This document shows, piece after piece, positions 16,494-29,007 of a DNA stretch of 64,000 nucleotides. How positions within the stretch are numbered: position 1 is the stretch's first letter; each line of letters begins with the position of its first letter. The stretch comes from Lysobacter_K koreensis (GTDB lineage: Bacteria > Pseudomonadota > Gammaproteobacteria > Xanthomonadales > Xanthomonadaceae), in the NCBI RefSeq assembly GCF_042677045.1, contig NZ_JBHTIH010000002.1:1004017-1068016 (forward strand), in the 5' to 3' direction. A program made the position numbers and the translations under genes. The notes beneath the pieces are model-generated. The model was not told the origin of the DNA. It worked only from the letters and a program-made list of their open reading frames with translations, and ran no database searches.

Positions 16494-17698
16494 TCGGGGT
16501 CCGGTCCAGCCGTGCGCCTGCCTACGCGTGGCTGTGCGGGAGCCTGCTGTTGGCGCTGTCGACCCTGGCCCCGAGCCGCGCTGGTGAACGCGACGACGGC
16601 GCGGCAACGCCACCGTCAGCCGCGACCTCGGCGCCTGCCGGCACCCGCAACGGCCGCGAGATCTACCAGCGCTTCCGCGAAGGCCTGGCCGACCCCAATT
16701 GCGATGCGGATGCCAGTGCACGCTGGCGCCAGCACTTCGCCGCGGCACCCAAGCGGCTGGCCACCCGCAATGACGACATGCTGCCGCTGTTCGGCTATGT
16801 GGTGGACGCGTTGCGGGCGGCCAGCCTACCGACCGAGTACGCCCTGATCCCGTTGGTCGAAAGCGGCTACCAGCCCGGCGCGCGCAGCGCCGCCGGCCCG
16901 GCCGGCCTGTGGCAGATGATCGCGCTGACGGCCCGCAACCACCGCGTGCCGATCAGCAAGGGCTACGACGGACGCCTGTCACCAGTGGACTCGACCCGGG
17001 CCGCGGTGCGTTACCTGAAGACCCTGCACAGCATGTTCGCCGGCGATTGGCGGCTGGCGGCTATGGCCTACAACGCCGGCGAGTACCGCATCCTGGGCGC
17101 GCTAAAGCGCAGCGGCCAGACCGCGCGCAACGCCACGCCCGAGCAGCTGCCGGGCCTGTCCGGCATCACCCACGCCTACGTCCGCAAGTTGCACGCGCTG
17201 TCGTGCGTGCTCAAGCAGGCCGAGGATCGCGACGACTGGCTGCGCGCGCTCGACCGGCCGGTGCCGCGGCTGGCGGCCGTCACCGTGCCCGCGGACGTCG
17301 CCGACATCGCCGGCTGGGCCGCCCGCACCGGCCACGACGGCGCCCAGCTGCGGCGCCTCAACCCCGCGTTCGGCAACGGCCGCATCGGCAAGATCGGGGC
17401 GAAGCGGGCCCCGCTGCTGGCGGTGGCGACCGCCGGCGTTGGCGCCAGCAGCGAGCCCGGCCTTGCTGCGCCGGTGCTCGCCAGCGGCAGTCTCGCGGCC
17501 TCCGCCTCGAACGATGCGGCTTCGGTCCCCGCCACGTACCGCGAGCACACCGTCATCCGCGGCGACAGCCCCTGGACCATCGCCCGACGCTACGGCATCG
17601 GCGTCGGCGACCTGTTGCAGCGCAACGGCCTGGGCACGCGTACGGTGCTCAAGCCCGGCCGCGTGCTGGCGATCGACCCGCGGCCCGCAGGCGAGTAG
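16490..17698 (+). CDS. mltD: Membrane-bound lytic murein transglycosylase D-type, with LysM
   Basis: This 402-residue exported protein has a signal segment at about residues 8-31 (W-L-C-G-S-L-L-L-A-L-S). The goose-lysozyme-like SLT domain has catalytic E124 in P-L-V-E-S-G-Y, then G-P-A-G-L-W-Q-M and A-Y-N-A-G-E-Y. One C-terminal LysM peptidoglycan-binding module is at about 348-396 (E-H-T-V-I-R-G-D-S-P-W). No lipobox Cys is evident, unlike Escherichia coli MltD. It cleaves peptidoglycan to anhydromuropeptides. It is coupled to gloB, as in many gammaproteobacteria. Confidence 0.93.
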   Translation: MIGVRSSRAPAYAWLCGSLLLALSTLAPSRAGERDDGAATPPSAATSAPAGTRNGREIYQRFREGLADPNCDADASARWRQHFAAAPKRLATRNDDMLPLFGYVVDALRAASLPTEYALIPLVESGYQPGARSAAGPAGLWQMIALTARNHRVPISKGYDGRLSPVDSTRAAVRYLKTLHSMFAGDWRLAAMAYNAGEYRILGALKRSGQTARNATPEQLPGLSGITHAYVRKLHALSCVLKQAEDRDDWLRALDRPVPRLAAVTVPADVADIAGWAARTGHDGAQLRRLNPAFGNGRIGKIGAKRAPLLAVATAGVGASSEPGLAAPVLASGSLAASASNDAASVPATYREHTVIRGDSPWTIARRYGIGVGDLLQRNGLGTRTVLKPGRVLAIDPRPAGE

Positions 17699-17795
17699 GC
17701 GGGCACGCCCGAGTAGCCCGCGCCGACGCCACAGGGCAAACTAGAGTCTTTGCTCGGCCGCACATCGGTCAGCGCCACCAAATCGAGGAGCGCAC

Positions 17796-18593
17796 ATGGG
17801 TTTTTTGCAGGGTAAGCGGGCACTGATCACCGGCATCGCCAGCCAGCGCTCGATCGCCACCGGCATCGCCGAGGCGATGCACCGCGAAGGTGCTCAGCTG
17901 GCCTTCACCTACCAGAACGACAAGCTGAAATCGCGCGTCGAGGATGCGGCCAAGGAGTACGGCAGCGACATCGTGATCCCGCTCGACGTGTCCGACGACG
18001 CCCAGATCGCCGCCTGCTTCGAGCAGCTCGGCCAGCACTGGAACGACGGCTTCGACATCCTCGTGCACGCGATCGCGTTTGCACCGCGCGAGGCGATCGC
18101 CGGCCAGTTCCTCGACGGCCTGACGCGGGAGAACTTCGCGATCGCGCACGACGTCTCGGCCTACTCGCTGGCTGCCATGGCCAAGGCCGCGCGCCCGCTG
18201 ATGGCCGGCCGCAACGGCTCGATCGTGACCCTGACCTACCTGGGCGCCGAGCGCGCGCTGGCCGGCTACAACGTGATGGGCGTGGCCAAGGCCAGCCTGG
18301 AAGCGACCGTGCGCTACCTCGCCGACAACCTCGGCCCGGAAGGCACGCGCGTCAACGCGATTTCCGCCGGGCCGATCAAGACCCTCGCCGCCGCCGGCAT
18401 CGCGGGCTTCCGCAAGATCCTCGGCCACGTCGAGGAAAACGCGCCGCTGCGCCGCACCGTGACCATCGAGGATGTCGGCAACGTCGCCGCCTTCATCTGC
18501 TCAGACCTGGCTGCAGGCGTGACCGGCGAGATCACCTACGTCGACGCCGGCTACAACATCCTGGGCATGACCGGTCTCAACGCAGCCGAGTAG
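17796..18593 (+). CDS. fabI: Enoyl-[acyl-carrier-protein] reductase (NADH), FabI
   Basis: This 265-residue short-chain dehydrogenase has the FabI pattern: G-I-A-S-x-x-S-I-A in the nucleotide site (residues 13-21), H-A-I-A-F-A-P near 91-97, then Y148 and the catalytic Y158-x6-K165. It carries out the last reduction of each fatty-acid elongation round. A GAGG lies about 8 bases before ATG. A strong bidirectional terminator separates it from the convergent ppiD gene. Confidence 0.97.
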   Translation: MGFLQGKRALITGIASQRSIATGIAEAMHREGAQLAFTYQNDKLKSRVEDAAKEYGSDIVIPLDVSDDAQIAACFEQLGQHWNDGFDILVHAIAFAPREAIAGQFLDGLTRENFAIAHDVSAYSLAAMAKAARPLMAGRNGSIVTLTYLGAERALAGYNVMGVAKASLEATVRYLADNLGPEGTRVNAISAGPIKTLAAAGIAGFRKILGHVEENAPLRRTVTIEDVGNVAAFICSDLAAGVTGEITYVDAGYNILGMTGLNAAE

Positions 18594-18612
18594 CTCGGCT
18601 AACCGGACGCGC

Positions 18613-18645
18613 AAAAAAAAAAGCCCGGCGATGCCGGGCTTTTTC
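18613..18645. terminator. Bidirectional terminator between fabI and ppiD
   Basis: AAGCCCGGC and GCCGGGCTT flank a 3-base loop, with a ten-base A-run on one side and a T-run on the other. It can serve both converging genes. Confidence 0.9.
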
Positions 18646-18675
18646 TTGAGCTTGCCGTGCGACACGACGTTGGCG

Positions 18676-20667
18676 TCAGAGGTTGGCCTCGACCACGGCC
18701 ACCTTCATCTTTTGGCGCATCGCGTTGATCAACGCCTGGGCATCGTCCGCCCCGCCCATCTGCGCGATCTGCTGCTGCAGGCCTTGGCGTTGCTGTGGCG
18801 GCACCTGCGCCACGTCGCCAGGGACGACCTTGCTCACCGCGAACAGCACGATCGAGCCATCGTTCAACACCGCCTTGCCCGGCGACACCTTGCCCGTCGC
18901 CGGCACCGCCACCGCGAACACCGCCTCCGCCACGCCTTCGCCGCCCAGCGGGGCGCCACGCGGTACCGCGATGGCCTGCTGCGGTGCCGGCAGTTGCCTG
19001 GACGCGGCCAGCGCCTCCAGCGTCTCGCCGCCACGCAGGCGCGCCAGAAGCGCATCGGCTTCCTCGGTCGAGGCCTTGCGCGCCCGATCGGCGCGCACCG
19101 CGGCGATGACCTGCGCGCGCACCTGTGCCAGCGGCAGCGTGCGCTCCGGGGTATGCGCAACCACGCGGATCAGCACGGTGTGGTTGGGTGCGATCTCGAT
19201 CGGATCGCTAACCGTACCGTCCTGGATCAGCGCGTCCGAGAATGCGGCACGCTTGAGGGCGGCGTTCGCGGCCAGGCCCGCGGCGGGGTCAGGTTTGCCG
19301 TCGCGGAAGATCGGGCCGAGCTTGAGCACCGGCAGCTGCATCTCGCGCGCCGCGGGCACCAGCGAGGAAGGGTTCTTGTAGACCAGGTCGACCAGGCGGC
19401 TGCTGACATCATTGAATGCGCGATCGCGATCCGCCTCGGCCTGCTCGCGTGCCAGCGCCTCGCGCGCCTGCTCGAAGCTTTCCTGCGCACCCGCCTTGAC
19501 CTCGCGCAGCTGGATCACGTGCCAACCAAAGTCGGTCTTGACCGGCCCACTGATCTGGCCAGCCTGCATCTGGAACAGCGCGTCCTCGAACGGGCCGGTC
19601 ATCATGCCCTTGCCGACCCAGCCCAGGTCGCCACCGCTTGCCTTGGAACCGGTGTCGTCGCTGTTGGCGCGCACCAGCGCGGCAAAATCGGCGCCGGCGG
19701 CCTTGGCCTGCGCAGCCAGCTGCGTGGCCTTGTCCTGCGCCGCCTTCTGCGCGGCGGCATTGGCGCCTTCGTCGACCCGCACCAGCAGGTGCGACGCCAG
19801 GCGCTGCTCCTGCTCGACGAAACGGTTCTTCTCCTGCTCGTAGCGCTGACGCAGCACCGCCTCGTCTGCGGCCGGCGGCGGCGCCATCGTCGCGCCGTTG
19901 AGCTCGACATACTCGATCGACACCGACTCGGGCGCGCGATAGTCCGCGGCATGGCCCGCGTACCACGCCTGGATCTCCGCGCCGGTGACGGCCGCGGTAT
20001 CGGGCGCCGGCGCCGGCAGGGTCACCAGGCTCACGTCACGCTGCTCGCCCATCAGCTTGATCAGGCGTTCCATCTCGGCGTTGGTGACGAAGCCGCTGGC
20101 GGCGATGCCAGTCGACACCAGCGACTGCTGCAAGCCGTCACGCACCACGCGCTCAAACTGCGTCGGCGTCTGCGCCGGCACTTGCGAGGCGAGGGCCAAC
20201 TGGTAGCGCTCGGCGTTGAACTTGCCGTCGACCAGGAACGCCGGGATCTCCTGGATCGTCTTGCGCACCAGCGCATCGCTGACCACGACGCCGGCCTGCT
20301 GCGACGCCAGCTTCTGGATGCGCTGGTCGATCAGGCCGTCCAGGATCGCGCGCTTGTTTTCGAGCGTCTCGAACGCACGCGCGTCGAAGGCCTCGCCCTG
20401 CTGCGCGCGCTCCTGTTGGCGCACCTGCTCGAAGCGGGTGCGGAACTCGTCCGCGGTGATCGTCTCGTGTTCCCAGAACGTCGACACCGGCCACCACGAC
20501 GGCGCGGACTGCCACCAGCCCGGCGGTGCATCGATCGTGGCGACGAAGTTGTCATTGCGCTGGACCAGGTAGTCCTGGATGCCGACGAACGCAAAGGGAA
20601 TGATCAGCAGGCCCAGGATCACCGTGGCGATCCAGCCGGAGGTCTTGTCGCGAAGTTTCTGCAGCAT
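18676..20667 (-). CDS. ppiD: Periplasmic chaperone/peptidyl-prolyl isomerase PpiD (SurA-N plus parvulin)
   Basis: This 663-residue protein has one N-terminal membrane anchor (about residues 11-33, W-I-A-T-V-I-L-G-L-L-I-I-P-F-A-F). A SurA-like chaperone region covers about 35-250, and a parvulin domain lies near 270-375 (H-L-L-V-R-V, F-A-A-L-V-R-A-N-S, G-G-D-L-G-W, G-W-H-V-I-Q-L). A long C-terminal region follows. PpiD associates with the Sec translocon and receives emerging secreted proteins. It closes the tig-clpPX-lon-hupB block after three tRNA genes. Confidence 0.93.
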   Translation of the reverse strand: MLQKLRDKTSGWIATVILGLLIIPFAFVGIQDYLVQRNDNFVATIDAPPGWWQSAPSWWPVSTFWEHETITADEFRTRFEQVRQQERAQQGEAFDARAFETLENKRAILDGLIDQRIQKLASQQAGVVVSDALVRKTIQEIPAFLVDGKFNAERYQLALASQVPAQTPTQFERVVRDGLQQSLVSTGIAASGFVTNAEMERLIKLMGEQRDVSLVTLPAPAPDTAAVTGAEIQAWYAGHAADYRAPESVSIEYVELNGATMAPPPAADEAVLRQRYEQEKNRFVEQEQRLASHLLVRVDEGANAAAQKAAQDKATQLAAQAKAAGADFAALVRANSDDTGSKASGGDLGWVGKGMMTGPFEDALFQMQAGQISGPVKTDFGWHVIQLREVKAGAQESFEQAREALAREQAEADRDRAFNDVSSRLVDLVYKNPSSLVPAAREMQLPVLKLGPIFRDGKPDPAAGLAANAALKRAAFSDALIQDGTVSDPIEIAPNHTVLIRVVAHTPERTLPLAQVRAQVIAAVRADRARKASTEEADALLARLRGGETLEALAASRQLPAPQQAIAVPRGAPLGGEGVAEAVFAVAVPATGKVSPGKAVLNDGSIVLFAVSKVVPGDVAQVPPQQRQGLQQQIAQMGGADDAQALINAMRQKMKVAVVEANL

Positions 20668-20824
20668 ATCCAGGTCGCGTCGATGCGGAAGCCGGACAGT
20701 TTAGCGTGCTTGCGGTGCGGGGGTGACCAGACGCTTCGCGGCCGTCCGAAGCCGCCGGAGCGGGCGACGCCGGGTCCGCTTCCACGCCGGGCGCCGAGAA
20801 TCCTGCCTGGGACCCGCCCAAGAA

Positions 20825-20848
20825 AAAGGCACCGTTTCCGGTGCCTTT
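20825..20848 (-). terminator. Terminator after the second tRNA-Asp
   Basis: On the minus strand a 10-bp stem AAAGGCACCG/CGGTGCCTTT is followed by a T-rich tail. It lies 8 bases past the tRNA CCA. An identical hairpin follows the other tRNA-Asp copy. Confidence 0.85.
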
Positions 20849-20856
20849 GGCAGAAC

Positions 20857-20933
20857 TGGCGGAGTGGACGGGACTCGAACCCGCGACCTCCGGCGTGACA
20901 GGCCAGCATTCTAACCGACTGAACTACCACTCC
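20857..20933 (-). tRNA. tRNA-Asp (anticodon GTC), distal copy
   Basis: Acceptor GGAGTGG/CCACTCC, discriminator G, encoded CCA. The anticodon loop has GTC within CCTGTCACG, and the T-arm GGGTTCGAGTCCC is intact. The sequence is identical to the copy at 21050. Confidence 0.95.
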
Positions 20934-21017
20934 GCTTTTTTGAACCCAGGGCTTGCAGCTACTGGCGTCGCCAAACATCGCAACCGCCACAACAAGCTTC
21001 CTCACTTACTTAAAAAC

Positions 21018-21041
21018 AAAGGCACCGTTTCCGGTGCCTTT
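21018..21041 (-). terminator. Terminator-like hairpin after the first tRNA-Asp
   Basis: This is the same 10-bp stem as at 20825, followed on the minus strand by TTTGTTTTTA. It was evidently duplicated together with the tRNA, with a 193-base period. Confidence 0.75.
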
Positions 21042-21049
21042 GGCAGAAC

Positions 21050-21126
21050 TGGCGGAGTGGACGGGACTCGAACCCGCGACCTCCGGCGTGACAGGCCAGC
21101 ATTCTAACCGACTGAACTACCACTCC
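21050..21126 (-). tRNA. tRNA-Asp (anticodon GTC), proximal copy
   Basis: It is identical in sequence to the downstream copy: GGAGTGG acceptor, GTC anticodon and encoded CCA. It sits between tRNA-Val and the second tRNA-Asp. Confidence 0.95.
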
Positions 21127-21210
21127 GCATTTTGAAACTTTTCGTCTGGGCTTTTGCTGACATCCGCCCTTCGCGAACAGTGGATCCCGGCAGAGTCCGT
21201 CAGCTGGACC

Positions 21211-21285
21211 TGGTGGGTGCTGAGGGTTTCGAACCCCCGACCCTCTCCGTGTAAAGGAGACGCTCTACCGCTGAGCTAAGCACCC
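21211..21285 (-). tRNA. tRNA-Val (anticodon TAC)
   Basis: Acceptor GGGTGCT/AGCACCC, discriminator A and encoded CCA. The anticodon loop T-T-TAC-A-C is on a CTCC/GGAG stem, and the T-arm has GGTTCGAAACC. It lies directly downstream of hupB. Confidence 0.94.
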
Positions 21286-21352
21286 GAGCTGTGGAACCAA
21301 GTATCGGTACCGGTTGCTGCTACCGATGCATGCACATCGGCGGGCGAGCTGC

Positions 21353-21625
21353 TTAGTTTACAGCATCCTTCAGCGCCTTGCCAGCCTTGAACGCCGGATT
21401 CTTCGACGCCTTGATCTTGATCTCTTCACCCGTCTTCGGGTTGCGGCCCTGGCGAGCAGCGCGCTTGCGGACCTGGAAAGTACCGAAGCCCACCAGCGTC
21501 ACCGTGTCGCCTTTCTTCAACGCCTTGGTGATCACGCCGATGACGGCGTCCACGGCGTTGGCGGCGTCGGTCTTGGACAGCTCGGCGGCTTCCGCGACGG
21601 CACCAACAAACTCAGCCTTATTCAT
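21353..21625 (-). CDS. hupB: DNA-binding protein HU
   Basis: HU, 90 residues, starts with M-N-K-A-E-F-V behind AGAAGA. The DNA-clasping arm has the family signature G-F-G-T-F-Q-V-R-x-R-A-A-R-Q-G-R-N-P-x-T-G and ends with the I-K-I-K-A-S-K-N-P-A-F-K-A-G-K segment. It compacts and bends DNA. Its position after lon and before ppiD is the conserved gammaproteobacterial one and supports the hupB name. Confidence 0.97.
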   Translation of the reverse strand: MNKAEFVGAVAEAAELSKTDAANAVDAVIGVITKALKKGDTVTLVGFGTFQVRKRAARQGRNPKTGEEIKIKASKNPAFKAGKALKDAVN

Positions 21626-21752
21626 TCTTCTTGACTCCCTGTGCGGACTGTTGCCGCGATGTTCTGAGAATCGGGTCGCCTGCAAACGTGCAGACACTTC
21701 CGATCGACGTTCCACACCCCGCGTCCAAGACGCCAGCAGTGCGGATGCCATC

Positions 21753-21781
21753 GTTATACCAGTGGCATTTTGGGGGCGCAA
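21753..21781 (-). promoter_or_regulatory. Promoter for hupB
   Basis: On the minus strand, TTGCGC (21776-21781) and TATAAC (21753-21758) are 17 bases apart. They lie in the 219-base gap between lon and hupB and would give a leader of about 120 bases. Confidence 0.55.
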
Positions 21782-21844
21782 GCCTGAAAGCTAGCATTGG
21801 CGCGGCTTTCAGGGGTGTCGGCGCGGTCTTTCGAGCGCGCTTCG

Positions 21845-24277
<2,433 letters not shown>

Positions 24278-24352
24278 GAGGGCTCCGGGTCTGGCGTCTG
24301 GCGGCAGGCGCCTGGACGGGGATGGGGCGGGCACGGCGGCCCATGGCCACGG

Positions 24353-24381
24353 TTATGGGGGCCTGTGCGAAAGGATGCAAG
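24353..24381 (-). promoter_or_regulatory. Candidate heat-shock (sigma-32) promoter for lon
   Basis: On the minus strand CTTGCAT (24375-24381) precedes CCCCATAA (24353-24360) by 14 bases. This closely follows the sigma-32 pattern CTTGAAA-N11-16-CCCCATNT. It lies about 76 bases before the lon ATG. Confidence 0.55.
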
Positions 24382-24486
24382 CTGCGGCTTTCCGGTCGCG
24401 TGAACGCCACGAGCGGATCTGTTGCAAATCAGCCAGTTATGCCCGGCAGTTGCGCCAGTCGATTACGCCAGTCGGCTGCGACTGGA

Positions 24487-24514
24487 AGGCATCGCCCGGT
24501 CGCGGGCGATGCCT
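24487..24514 (-). terminator. Stem-loop after clpX
   Basis: A perfect 12-bp stem (24487-24498 with 24503-24514) with a tetraloop begins 8 bases after the clpX stop. No T-run follows, so it may stabilise the mRNA end or depend on other factors. Confidence 0.5.
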
Positions 24515-24522
24515 GAACCCGG

Positions 24523-25815
<1,293 letters not shown>

Positions 25816-25973
25816 TCTTTTGCCCAATGTCTCTCTAAGTCTTGGACCGGCCGTTGACAGGCAGATCCAGCGGTGCTGGCCCGAGAATAGCACAGCGTTC
25901 CGGCCCGTCCGGGGGCCGGGCCCGGGCTCGATATCCGCAGGAAACCAGCTGCGCCAGGGCGGTGGGTCGCGGG

Positions 25974-26597
25974 TCAGGCGGCCTGGATCGAGTCTTCCGG
26001 GCGACGTTCGAGCACCTGGTCGATCAGGCCGTACTCGCGGGCAGCCTCGGCGCTCTTGAAGTTGTCGCGCTCAGTGTCGCGGGCGATGGTTTCCAGCGCT
26101 TGGCCGGTGTGTTTGGACAGCACTTCGTTGAGGCGCTGGCGCAGCGCCAGGATCTCGCGCGCCTGGATCTCGATGTCAGTCGCCTGGCCCTGCGAACCGC
26201 CGGACGGCTGGTGGATCATCACCCGTGAATTGGGCAGCGCATAGCGCTTCCCCTTCGCGCCCGAGGCCAGCAGCAGCGCGCCCATGCTGGCCGCCTGGCC
26301 GATGCAGATCGTGCTCACGTCCGGGCGGATGTACTGCATGGTGTCGTAGATCGCCATGCCCGCAGTGACAACGCCACCGGGGGAGTTGATATACAAGCTG
26401 ATGTCCTTCTCGGGGTTCTCGGCCTCCAGGAACAGCATCTGCGCCACGATCACGTTGGCGACATGGTCGTCGACACCACCGACCAGGAAGATGACCCGCT
26501 CCTTGAGCAGCCGCGAATAGATGTCGTACGCGCGCTCGCCGCGGCTGGTCTGTTCGACCACCATCGGCACGAGGTTCAAGGCTTGGGTTCGGTTCAT
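25974..26597 (-). CDS. clpP: ClpP, proteolytic subunit
   Basis: ClpP, 207 residues. The catalytic triad is S104 (G-Q-A-A-S-M-G-A), H129 (M-I-H-Q-P-S-G-G) and D178 (T-E-R-D), with the same spacing as the Escherichia coli enzyme. A short propeptide precedes the L-V-P-M-V-V-E-Q-T start of the mature form. It forms the tetradecameric chamber that works with ClpX. A sigma-32-like promoter lies in the gap after tig. Confidence 0.97.
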   Translation of the reverse strand: MNRTQALNLVPMVVEQTSRGERAYDIYSRLLKERVIFLVGGVDDHVANVIVAQMLFLEAENPEKDISLYINSPGGVVTAGMAIYDTMQYIRPDVSTICIGQAASMGALLLASGAKGKRYALPNSRVMIHQPSGGSQGQATDIEIQAREILALRQRLNEVLSKHTGQALETIARDTERDNFKSAEAAREYGLIDQVLERRPEDSIQAA

Positions 26598-26639
26598 CTC
26601 AACGGCACCTGTGGCTGACGTGATGGCAAGGTCCGGTCA

Positions 26640-26668
26640 ACTTGGGGCCGACAGGACCGTGGCGCAAG
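26640..26668 (-). promoter_or_regulatory. Candidate heat-shock (sigma-32) promoter for clpP
   Basis: On the minus strand CTTGCGC (26662-26668) and CCCCAAGT (26640-26647) are separated by 14 bases, the same spacing as in the lon site. It ends 42 bases before clpP. Confidence 0.45.
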
Positions 26669-26712
26669 AGGCGCGACGTGTTGCGAGTTCAGAACTTGGC
26701 TATGCCAATCGC

Positions 26713-28020
26713 TTACGGGCGGATCGCCTCGCTGAACGACAGCGCCTGCTCGGTGTGCGAGGCGCGCTCGGCGATCCAGTCGATCACCTGCTCCTCCATC
26801 ACCCGCGACTGCAGGCCCGCCATCAGCTGCTGGTCGTTGCGATACAACTCGATGACCTGCTGCGGCTCTTCGTAGGTCGAGGCGATCAGCTTGAGGGTCT
26901 CGCTGACGCGCTTGGAATCGAGCATCAGCTGGTTGCGGCGCGCGATCTCGCCCACCAGCAGGCCGACCAGCACGCGCTTGCGCGCCGGTTCCATGAAGGT
27001 CAGGTGCGCATCGGCCGGGACGTCGATCTGGCGGCCCTGGCGACGCGCCTGCTCAACGGCCTGCCGCGCCATGTCGCGGGCCTCGCCCTCGACCAGCTTG
27101 GGCGGCATCTCGACGTGCGCGTAGGCGGCGATCAGCTGCTCGCCGACTTCGCGGCGCAGGCGCGTCATCAGCGCGCCCTTGAGCTCGCGCTCGAGGTTGC
27201 TGCGGATGTCGGCGCGGAACTGCTCGGCATCGCCACTCTTGATGCCGAAGCTCTTGATGAAGCCGGCATCGATCTCCGGCAACTCCGGCTCCGAGACCTT
27301 GGTCGCCTTGAGGTGGACTTCCACGCTACGCCCGGCGAACTGCGGCACGCGCCAGTCGGTCGGGAATTCGATCTGCGCCTGCTTCTCGTCGCCGGCCTTC
27401 ATGCCGACCAGCGCCGCTTCGATCGCCGGGAACATCGCGCCCGAACCGAGGACGGTCGCGCCGCGCTCGATGCCCTCGGCGGGCAGGCGCTCTTCGCCGG
27501 CGACCGACCAGGTTTCCAGCTCGACCGCGTCGCCTTCCTGCGCCGCACGCTCGACGGCGTTCCAGCTGCGGCGCTGCAGGCGCAGGTTCTCGACCATCGC
27601 ATCGATGTCGGCATCGCTGACTTGCGCGGTGTGGCGGACCACGTTGAGCTTGGCGACGTCGACGTCACCGAAATCCGGCACGACCTCGAACGTGGCGACG
27701 TAAGCCAGCTCCTGGTCCGCGGCCGGCACGATCTGCGGGTTGCCGGCGATCTGCAAGGATTCCTGGCGCACCGCGCTGCTGAAACCTTCGCGCAGCAGCC
27801 CGTCGAGGACTTCGGCACGAACCTGCGGGCCGAAGCGCTGCTCGATCACCTTGGCCGGCACCTTGCCGGGGCGGAAGCCCTTGATCTTGGCGCCGCGGGC
27901 GATTTCGCGCAGGCGGCCACCGACCTGGCTTTCCAGGCGGTCGGCCGGGAGGCTGAAGGTCAGGCGGCGTTCGAGGGCGCCCAGCGATTCGACCGACACA
28001 CGATTTTCTACAGCTGGCAT
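26713..28020 (-). CDS. tig: Trigger factor
   Basis: This ribosome-associated chaperone has 435 residues from ATG 28020, behind GGAG. The N-terminal ribosome-binding loop has the signature G-F-R-P-G-K-V-P (about residues 43-50). A central FKBP-type isomerase domain follows (E-G-D-A-V-E-L-E through V-G-M-K-A-G-D-E-K), then a long helical C-terminal cradle. It meets nascent chains at the exit tunnel. The frame stays open to 28344 through a tRNA gene; that extension is not coding. Confidence 0.96.
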   Translation of the reverse strand: MPAVENRVSVESLGALERRLTFSLPADRLESQVGGRLREIARGAKIKGFRPGKVPAKVIEQRFGPQVRAEVLDGLLREGFSSAVRQESLQIAGNPQIVPAADQELAYVATFEVVPDFGDVDVAKLNVVRHTAQVSDADIDAMVENLRLQRRSWNAVERAAQEGDAVELETWSVAGEERLPAEGIERGATVLGSGAMFPAIEAALVGMKAGDEKQAQIEFPTDWRVPQFAGRSVEVHLKATKVSEPELPEIDAGFIKSFGIKSGDAEQFRADIRSNLERELKGALMTRLRREVGEQLIAAYAHVEMPPKLVEGEARDMARQAVEQARRQGRQIDVPADAHLTFMEPARKRVLVGLLVGEIARRNQLMLDSKRVSETLKLIASTYEEPQQVIELYRNDQQLMAGLQSRVMEEQVIDWIAERASHTEQALSFSEAIRP

Positions 28021-28265
28021 ATCCCACTCCTGCAACCGTGGCATTGCGCCCCGGCACGATGTTGATGATCTGGCTGGCCGCCGGCGACGTACGAAAGCTC
28101 CGTCGCCCTGCCAGCGGAACGGGCTAGTTTCGCCGATTACGTGGCGCGCTGCCAGCGTTGGGTGCGGCGCGGTCGGCTTGAGCGAGAGAAGGCCGATATC
28201 CACGGAAGGTACGGCGCTCGCGAACGCTCGTTGGGCCCGCCGGGCCTTTGGTTTTCTACCTGGGT

Positions 28266-28350
28266 TGGTGCGAAAGGCGGGACTCGAACCCGCACGCCTT
28301 GCGGCACTGGTACCTAAAACCAGGGCGTCTACCAATTCCGCCACTTTCGC
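28266..28350 (-). tRNA. tRNA-Leu (anticodon TAG)
   Basis: Acceptor GCGAAAG/CTTTCGC, discriminator A, encoded CCA and a long variable arm. The anticodon loop T-T-TAG-G-T is on a CTGGT/ACCAG stem. It reads CUA and related codons. It lies downstream of a terminator, so it is probably a separate unit from the other tRNAs. Confidence 0.93.
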
Positions 28351-28423
28351 GATGCCATGCCCGCCTGTTCATGCTGCCCGGGCGGGTCGGGCGCCGAAAT
28401 TCTACGGCGTGGGGGTACAAAAG

Positions 28424-28455
28424 AAAAAAGCACCTGGCAAGCCAAGTGCTTTTTC
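28424..28455 (-). terminator. Terminator after the tRNA cluster
   Basis: On the minus strand AAAAAGCACTTGGC pairs with GCCAGGTGCTTTTTT around a two-base loop. It is placed 5 bases after the tRNA-Lys CCA and ends the Pro-Arg-His-Lys transcript. Confidence 0.85.
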
Positions 28456-28459
28456 GATT

Positions 28460-28535
28460 TGGTGGGCCGTCAAGGATTCGAACCTTGGACCTATTGATTA
28501 AGAGTCAACTGCTCTACCAACTGAGCTAACGGCCC
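28460..28535 (-). tRNA. tRNA-Lys (anticodon CTT)
   Basis: Acceptor GGGCCGT/ACGGCCC, discriminator A and encoded CCA. The anticodon loop C-T-CTT-A-A is on a GTTGA/TCAAT stem, and the T-arm AGGTTCGAATCCT is intact. It reads AAG. Confidence 0.95.
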
Positions 28536-28565
28536 CAAGAGATAAATTGTAGCAAAAAACAAAAC

Positions 28566-28643
<78 letters not shown>

Positions 28644-28689
28644 ATAGACCCTGAAAACTTGCATCGAACACGAACTGCATCGAAACCGG

Positions 28690-28766
28690 TGGCGCGCCCG
28701 GCAGGAATCGAACCTGCAACCACCGGCTTAGAAGGCCGGTGCTCTATCCGGTTGAGCTACGGGCGC
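28690..28766 (-). tRNA. tRNA-Arg (anticodon TCT)
   Basis: Acceptor GCGCCCG/CGGGCGC, discriminator G, encoded CCA. The anticodon loop C-T-TCT-A-A is on a CCGGC/GCCGG stem, and the T-arm is GCAGGTTCGATTCCTGC. It reads AGA/AGG, rare codons in a genome this G+C-rich. Confidence 0.94.
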
Positions 28767-28808
28767 CAGCGTACATCTTAACTGACGCCTCTACCCAGCT
28801 TAAGCGGA

Positions 28809-28885
<77 letters not shown>

Positions 28886-28929
28886 AAACCGGGTCTTTCG
28901 TTGCGCACCAACGCCGCGAAAGGTCGGCC

Positions 28930-28958
28930 ATTCTGGGCGTCCGTGCGGTAGCTGTCAA
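28930..28958 (-). promoter_or_regulatory. Promoter of the Pro-Arg-His-Lys tRNA cluster
   Basis: On the minus strand a perfect TTGACA (28953-28958) is 17 bases from CAGAAT (28930-28935). G+C-rich sequence follows, like a stringent-response discriminator. It ends 44 bases before tRNA-Pro. Confidence 0.7.
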
Positions 28959-29007
28959 CGCGAGGATGGCTATGCGCGATACTCGAATGGCCAGATCCAA
29001 GCCGGGG

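Noticed and set aside
18631..20898. A 755-codon open frame opposite ppiD
   Set aside because: It is an antisense shadow of G+C-biased codons, low in complexity (R, H, L, Q-rich), and it runs through a tRNA gene. ppiD on the other strand has full domain support.
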